A DNA stretch of 11,470 nt, taken from assembly GCA_022791355.1 (NCBI GenBank), contig JAAVYX010000022.1:1-11470 (forward strand). Reading direction: 5' to 3'. Positions 7,919 to 11,470 of the stretch are shown in pieces. Made by a program: the position numbers and the translations under genes. The notes beneath the pieces are model-generated. The model made no database searches. It saw only the letters and a list, made by a program, of their open reading frames with translations, and was not told the DNA's origin. This DNA comes from Clostridiales bacterium (GTDB taxonomy: Bacteria; Bacillota; Clostridia; Oscillospirales; Acutalibacteraceae). The stretch's first letter is position 1, and each line of letters begins with the position of its first letter.

Positions 7919-8380
7919 GTGAAAGCGGTCATACAGCGGGTGGCCCGCGCCGCCGTGCGCGTAGATGGCAGGAAGGTTGGGGAGGTGGGACCCGGCCTCC
8001 TGGCGCTGCTGGGCGTGGCGGACGGAGACGGGGAAGAGGAGGCGGTCCTCCTGGCCCGAAAAACCGCTAACCTGCGTATTTTCAGCGATCAGCGAGATAA
8101 GATGAACCGGTCGGTGCTGGAGACGGGAGGCGGCGTGCTGGTTGTCTCCAACTTTACCCTGTGCGCCGATACGAAAAAAGGAAACCGCCCTTCCTTTGAT
8201 CCAGCCTGCGAGCCGGGGCAGGCGGAAGAACTGTACCGTTTCTACTCTCAGCGGCTGCGTGAGGAAGGGGTGGCCAACGTAGCCAACGGCGTTTTTGGAG
8301 CCGATATGGCGGTGGAGCTGTTAAACGACGGGCCGGTGACCATTTTATTGGATACCGATGTTTGGAAAAAAGAGAGATAG
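7919..8380 (+). CDS. dtd: D-aminoacyl-tRNA deacylase
   Basis: Dtd removes D-amino acids (and mischarged glycine) from tRNA, protecting translation. The 153-residue protein matches the usual family length and order: MKAVIQRVARAAVRVDG at the start, the region VVSNFTLCADTKKGNRPSF, and near the C-terminus NDGPVT, the NxGPxT motif that orients the substrate carbonyl in the dimeric active site. The first active-site motif is usually SQxxx (SQFTL); here it reads SNFTL, with Asn for Gln, an otherwise conservative variant. GTG 7919 follows AGAAAGGAGG at a spacing of seven, and the next residues are canonical, so the start is firm. The gene stands alone between two repeat-containing gaps; in many Firmicutes dtd follows relA, which is not seen here. 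Confidence 0.95.
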   Translation: MKAVIQRVARAAVRVDGRKVGEVGPGLLALLGVADGDGEEEAVLLARKTANLRIFSDQRDKMNRSVLETGGGVLVVSNFTLCADTKKGNRPSFDPACEPGQAEELYRFYSQRLREEGVANVANGVFGADMAVELLNDGPVTILLDTDVWKKER

Positions 8381-8470
8381 ACCGACGTTTGTTAATAAGT
8401 TATTAAAATTTCGTCTGTTATCAACGGCCATTCGGGTCGTTTTAGCTGGGGACGCTTGGATTTCATACGC

Positions 8471-8490
8471 CTGCCCGTTGAAACGGGCGG
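8471..8490 (+). terminator. GC-rich hairpin, possible weak terminator or leader structure
   Basis: CTGCCCG (8471-8477) pairs with CGGGCGG (8484-8490) around TTGAAA. No T-run follows directly; TTTT appears only about 16 bases later. It lies 90 bases after dtd and 84 before the next gene, so it could end dtd transcripts or fold in the leader of the secreted protein's mRNA. A possible -35/-10 pair (TTGAAA 8478-8483, TAGAAT 8499-8504) overlaps it, but the 15-base spacing is poor. Confidence 0.3.
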
Positions 8491-8573
8491 ATGCGCGATA
8501 GAATAGTTTTGATTTGACGGCCCTCTGAAGCGCGCTAAAACGCCCTGCGGAGGCGGAAAGGAAGGATTACGGT

Positions 8574-11036
8574 ATGATGTGGAAAAAGCGGAAACCGATG
8601 TGCTTGACGCTTGCCTTACTTATGACGATGGGAATGACGCCGCCGGCCTTGGCTGCCGGTACTGCGGCGACGGACGAAACGATCCGGTGGAGCGTCCCTG
8701 CAGATGATGGTTTGTCGGACAGCGACGCGTTGCTGTCCGGTTATCTGCAAAGCCAGGTAGATAAGGAACTCTACGGCGACGTCGCCCTTTTCGGAACCGC
8801 GGCAGGGGATCGGCTGGAAGAGGGCAGCCTGGAAAAGAAGATTTATGTCCAGCTGAGGGAACAGATTGCCGAAGTGGCCGCCGGTAAGCGGGATTCCGCA
8901 GCGTTTAAAATCGATCAGAACAGCCTTTCCGAGCTGAAATGGACGGCCGCCGATTTGGGCTGTCCCATTACCATTTTGCCGGACAATACGCTTGATTTTA
9001 CAACGTTAATGGCTCTGTCGGAAAAATTCAATTCGGATCTGGATACGGGTAAAATCATAAACTGTCTGCTTTCGGATTGCCCGTATGAATTGTACTGGTT
9101 TGATAAAACCGCCGGCATGCGCAGCACCTACAACATAGGGGGCGGTACCGATGAGCTTCACATTACCAGCCTTACCCTTCAATTTACCGTGTCTGGAAAT
9201 TATCGCGGCAGCGGGACATATACTGTGGATACCGCTAAAACCAAGGCGGCCAGCGCCGCCGCTAATATAGCGGACATCATCCGTGAAAACGACGGCAAGG
9301 GGGACCGCGACAAGCTGGACGCTTACCGGGCTGAAATCTGCGACCTGGTTTCTTATAACTGGGATGCGACAACAGCCGGATTCCCCTACGGCGATCCCTG
9401 GCAGCTAATCTATGTTTTTGACGGGGACCCCTCCACCAACGTGGTCTGCGAGGGATATTCCAAGGCCTTTCAGTATCTGTGCGATAACTCCCGTTTTGAC
9501 GGCGACGTGACCTGCCACAGCGTTTCCGGCACGATGGACGGCGGCGGTCACATGTGGAATGTTGTAAGCTGGAATGGAAAAAACTATTTGGCCGATGTGA
9601 CCAACTGCGACGCGGGTACGGTCGGCGCGCCCGACCGGCTCTTTCTGGTGGGCACGGCGGGTACGGAAAACAATCGGACGCATACCTTTACGATTATGGG
9701 AACAGAAATTGTCTACCGCTATGACGATGAAATGAAAAACCTGCTCTGCGACGGTTTTCCCGCCCTGTCGGCCCTAGCGGCTCTGACCTTTGCGGACAGC
9801 AGCAGGTATGACATTCCGGCCGCTACGGTGGGCGCCGCTATCAGGGAAATCGACCTTTCAGGCGGCGTAAGCGGCGGTATGACGCCTTATATCTTTTCTG
9901 CCGAAGGTCTGCCCGCCGGGCTGGCGATCAGCGCGGCCGGCGTGATTTCGGGTAAACCCTCTGCGGCCGGCCAGGCCGGTACGGCCACTATTACAGTGAC
10001 CGACGCCGCGGGTGCGCGCAAGTCCATCACGATTGCTTATGGCGCTGTTTCCCCGGCCGCTGTGCCGGTTACCGGCGTTACGCTTACGCCGCGGGAACTG
10101 GAGCTTGCGGCTGGAAAGACCCAAAAGCTGAGCTGGGCGGTCAGTCCGGCCGGCGCTACGGTGCAGGACGTTACTTTTACCAGCGACCATCCCGAGATTG
10201 CCGCTGTGGACCGGGAGACCGGCGTGGTGACCGGCGTGTCGGCAGGTAAGGCTATCATCACGGTTGAGACCGCGGACGGCGGCAAGACTGCCCAATGCGC
10301 CGTTACGGTTTTCTGCGACCATAATAACCAGGCCGAAACGGCCGCAAAGGCTTCCGATTGTAAAACCCAAGGTTGGAGCAAGTATTACACCTGCGAAGAC
10401 TGCGGCCGGCTGCTGGACGCGGATGGAGTAAGCCCGCTGGACGCCGTTCCCTATCTGCCCTTAGCGGCGCATACCGCCCAGCGTCACGATTCTGTGGCGG
10501 CTACCCATGAAACGGCTGGCAGCAAGGAATATTGGACCTGTGAAGTCTGCGGCGGATTCTTCGGAGACGCCGCCTGTACGCAGGTTGTTTCGCCCGAGTC
10601 GCTGGTGATTCCAGCCGTTCCCCACAGCTATGGCGATACCTGGGAAAAGGACAGCCAAAAGCACTGGCATGTCTGCGAATGCGGTCATACTGCGGACGAG
10701 GCGGCTCATACCTTCGGCAGATGGACAGTAACCCTGGAGGCCACCGAGACCGAGACAGGGGAGCGGGAGCGCAGCTGTTCGGTGTGCGGACACACCGAAA
10801 CCCAGGTGATTCCTATTGGCGGGATTCAGGAGCCCGATATTATTCCCGGCGATTTGGACGGGGATGGACAAGTGACCATTCAGGATGTGATGGAGGCCTG
10901 TAAGGTATTGGCCCGTCAAAGCGCGGGTACGCCGCCTACCGCCGATGAGCTGGCTGGGGGAGACCTGAACGGAGACCAAAAGATCACTATTTCCGACATT
11001 ATGGAAATTTGTAAGATATTGGCCAGAAAAAGCTAG
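8574..11036 (+). CDS. Secreted transglutaminase-like protein with Ig-like, Cys-knuckle and dockerin domains
   Basis: This 820-residue protein has a Sec signal peptide (KKRK, then LTLALLMTMGMTPPALA, cleavage near residue 28). After a region with no domain I recognise comes a transglutaminase-like domain (about 255-375). Its likely Cys-His-Asp triad is Cys292 in NVVCEGYSKAFQYLC, His326 in GGGHMWNVV and Asp341 in YLADVTNCD. A putative Ig (He_PIG-like) domain follows (about 396-491), then a Big_2-like domain (about 497-580). Next is a stretch with paired cysteines (607/610, 656/659, 701/703, 735/738) and nearby histidines. A two-repeat dockerin (759-820) ends it. In cellulosome systems dockerins bind cohesins on scaffoldins; this protein probably joins such an extracellular complex. 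Whether it cross-links, cleaves or only binds protein is unknown. ATG 8574 follows AAAGGAAGG at normal spacing. The dockerin closely resembles that of the GH28 remnant. Confidence 0.88.
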   Translation: MMWKKRKPMCLTLALLMTMGMTPPALAAGTAATDETIRWSVPADDGLSDSDALLSGYLQSQVDKELYGDVALFGTAAGDRLEEGSLEKKIYVQLREQIAEVAAGKRDSAAFKIDQNSLSELKWTAADLGCPITILPDNTLDFTTLMALSEKFNSDLDTGKIINCLLSDCPYELYWFDKTAGMRSTYNIGGGTDELHITSLTLQFTVSGNYRGSGTYTVDTAKTKAASAAANIADIIRENDGKGDRDKLDAYRAEICDLVSYNWDATTAGFPYGDPWQLIYVFDGDPSTNVVCEGYSKAFQYLCDNSRFDGDVTCHSVSGTMDGGGHMWNVVSWNGKNYLADVTNCDAGTVGAPDRLFLVGTAGTENNRTHTFTIMGTEIVYRYDDEMKNLLCDGFPALSALAALTFADSSRYDIPAATVGAAIREIDLSGGVSGGMTPYIFSAEGLPAGLAISAAGVISGKPSAAGQAGTATITVTDAAGARKSITIAYGAVSPAAVPVTGVTLTPRELELAAGKTQKLSWAVSPAGATVQDVTFTSDHPEIAAVDRETGVVTGVSAGKAIITVETADGGKTAQCAVTVFCDHNNQAETAAKASDCKTQGWSKYYTCEDCGRLLDADGVSPLDAVPYLPLAAHTAQRHDSVAATHETAGSKEYWTCEVCGGFFGDAACTQVVSPESLVIPAVPHSYGDTWEKDSQKHWHVCECGHTADEAAHTFGRWTVTLEATETETGERERSCSVCGHTETQVIPIGGIQEPDIIPGDLDGDGQVTIQDVMEACKVLARQSAGTPPTADELAGGDLNGDQKITISDIMEICKILARKS

Positions 11037-11081
11037 GTCATGCCCGAAAGCTGAAAAATGTATATGGTTTCTTTTATGAGT

Positions 11082-11120
11082 TGGGCGGGATCATTCGCAC
11101 CAGGCGTATTTTTCTTTTTT
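11082..11120 (+). terminator. Candidate intrinsic terminator of the dockerin protein gene
   Basis: TGGGCG (11082-11087) can pair with CGCACCA (11096-11102, one bulged A) around an eight-base loop. A T-rich tract (11109-11120) follows after a six-base gap. The imperfect stem and the gap make this weak, but no better candidate lies between 11037 and the insertion sequence. Confidence 0.35.
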
Positions 11121-11240
11121 GGACCGGGAGAGAGACTTCGCGCCAGACGCTTACTATATCAGGTTTTGCAATAACAAAAAGGCGTACCTGGCGCGAAATT
11201 TCGCACTAGGTTAAACAAAACAGAGGCAATCTGGCGCGAA
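11094..11240. repeat. Array of CTGGCGCGAA motif copies
   Basis: Exact plus-strand copies lie at 11188-11197 and 11231-11240, and an exact minus-strand copy at 11137-11146. A one-mismatch minus copy is at 11094-11103 (TTCGCACCAG) and a two-mismatch minus copy at 11200-11209 (TTCGCACTAG). Start-to-start distances of the outer four are 43, 51 and 43, a mirror-symmetrical layout. The copies at 11188 and 11200 form a near-perfect 24-base palindrome (11187-11210). Confidence 0.7.
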
Positions 11241-11334
11241 AACTTACATTGCGCTAAACAGGTAAAAGGGATTCTGCCGCTAATGCTCTCTCCAGCTAAT
11301 AAAAAAATATACGGATTTTCGTTCAGGATATCTA

Positions 11335-11470
11335 GGGCTTGTTTGAAAAATAAATATTGCACAAATCAAATAAAAGTGCGAAAATAGGGCCATGAAGCGA
11401 TATGAATTGACAAAAGAACAATGGGAACGCGTGAAGAAGCTGCTTCCAGCAGAGAGGTCGGGGAAGCGAG
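11335..11470 (+). mobile_element. Left end of an IS5-family insertion sequence (cut by window edge)
   Basis: A transposase start lies 57 bases inside GGGCTTGTTTGAAAAAT (from 11335), the type of terminal repeat seen in IS5-family (IS427-like) elements. It directly follows CTA at 11332-11334, and short TA or TNA target duplications are common in that group. The boundary is inferred; the right end is outside the window. Confidence 0.55.
11392..11470 (+). CDS. IS5-family transposase N-terminus (partial)
   Basis: The reading MKRYELTKEQWERVKKLLPA, continuing ERSGKR to the window edge, matches the N-terminal DUF4096-type segment of IS5-family transposases (YELTDEQWERIEPLLP-like). Only 26 codons are visible, before any of the DDE catalytic residues, so activity cannot be judged. 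AGGG lies just upstream of the ATG. In many IS5 elements the transposase is split into two frames joined by frameshifting, which cannot be tested here. Confidence 0.8.
   Translation, partial: MKRYELTKEQWERVKKLLPAERSGKR

Larger units (their letters stand above)
11037..11334. other. Noncoding stretch with CTGGCGCGAA motif copies
   Basis: I see no convincing gene here; the base composition is more AT-rich than its surroundings. It holds the motif array described separately, a weak terminator candidate for the gene ending at 11036, and near its right edge (11307-11327) a segment resembling one arm of the hairpin repeat (ATATACGGATTTTCGTTCAG). Confidence 0.6.

Noticed and set aside
7786..8070. 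Plus-strand open frame overlapping the start of dtd
   Set aside because: It is out of frame with dtd, and its translation is low-complexity Gly/Arg typical of a shadow frame.
8389..8406. TTGTTAATAAGTTATTAA as a Rex-type operator
   Set aside because: Only the left half matches the Rex consensus, and the site lies just after dtd rather than at a plausible redox-regulated promoter.
8506..8545. Degenerate hairpin-repeat copy upstream of the secreted protein gene (TTTT ... GGCCCT ... AAAAC)
   Set aside because: Spacing is similar but the GGGCC partner arm is absent, so no stem can form.

Overview
The window looks like chromosomal DNA from a GC-rich, Gram-positive gut-type clostridial bacterium, plausibly an Oscillospiraceae/Ruminococcaceae relative. 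The clues are purine-rich ribosome binding sites, a lipobox lipoprotein, AraC-type sugar regulation, Ig-like surface domains and type I dockerin-like modules. This taxonomic guess is inference from gene content; no 16S or other marker is present.

Layout. Positions 1-92 hold the last codons of an upstream gene and a strong intrinsic terminator. From 347 to 4441 lies a decayed carbohydrate-use locus: a minus-strand AraC-family regulator remnant (347 to about 846), and a plus-strand remnant (about 866-4441) of a large secreted pectin-degrading enzyme. That enzyme's order is F5/8 type C module, two beta-sandwich modules, a GH28 polygalacturonase-like domain, an Ig-like domain and a dockerin. Both genes carry frameshifts and nonsense codons and both lack their 5' ends, so they seem to have died together. 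One of the lesions coincides with a copy of a small hairpin repeat that also occurs between genes elsewhere in the window. Positions 93-346 hold nothing I can support.

From 4599 on the genes are intact: nicotinate phosphoribosyltransferase (pncB) with a good sigma-A-type promoter, a short Ser-tailed lipoprotein of unknown role, a GNAT acetyltransferase, D-aminoacyl-tRNA deacylase (dtd), and an 820-residue secreted protein. That last protein joins a transglutaminase-like domain, two Ig-like domains, Cys-knuckle repeats and a C-terminal dockerin. Its dockerin differs from that of the dead GH28 gene at only 13 of 62 positions, so both proteins were probably built to dock to the same cohesin partner. 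Positions 11037-11334 are noncoding and contain copies of a 10-bp motif in a nearly symmetrical layout. The window closes with the left end of an IS5-family insertion sequence.

The most interesting unexplained structures are the dispersed hairpin repeat with a compensatory stem change (2817-2880, 6171-6227, with partial copies at 7652-7689 and 11307-11327), the GCAAGGGACGT inverted repeats (7683-7828) and the CTGGCGCGAA motif array (11094-11240). I see no tRNA, rRNA, CRISPR array or defence system.
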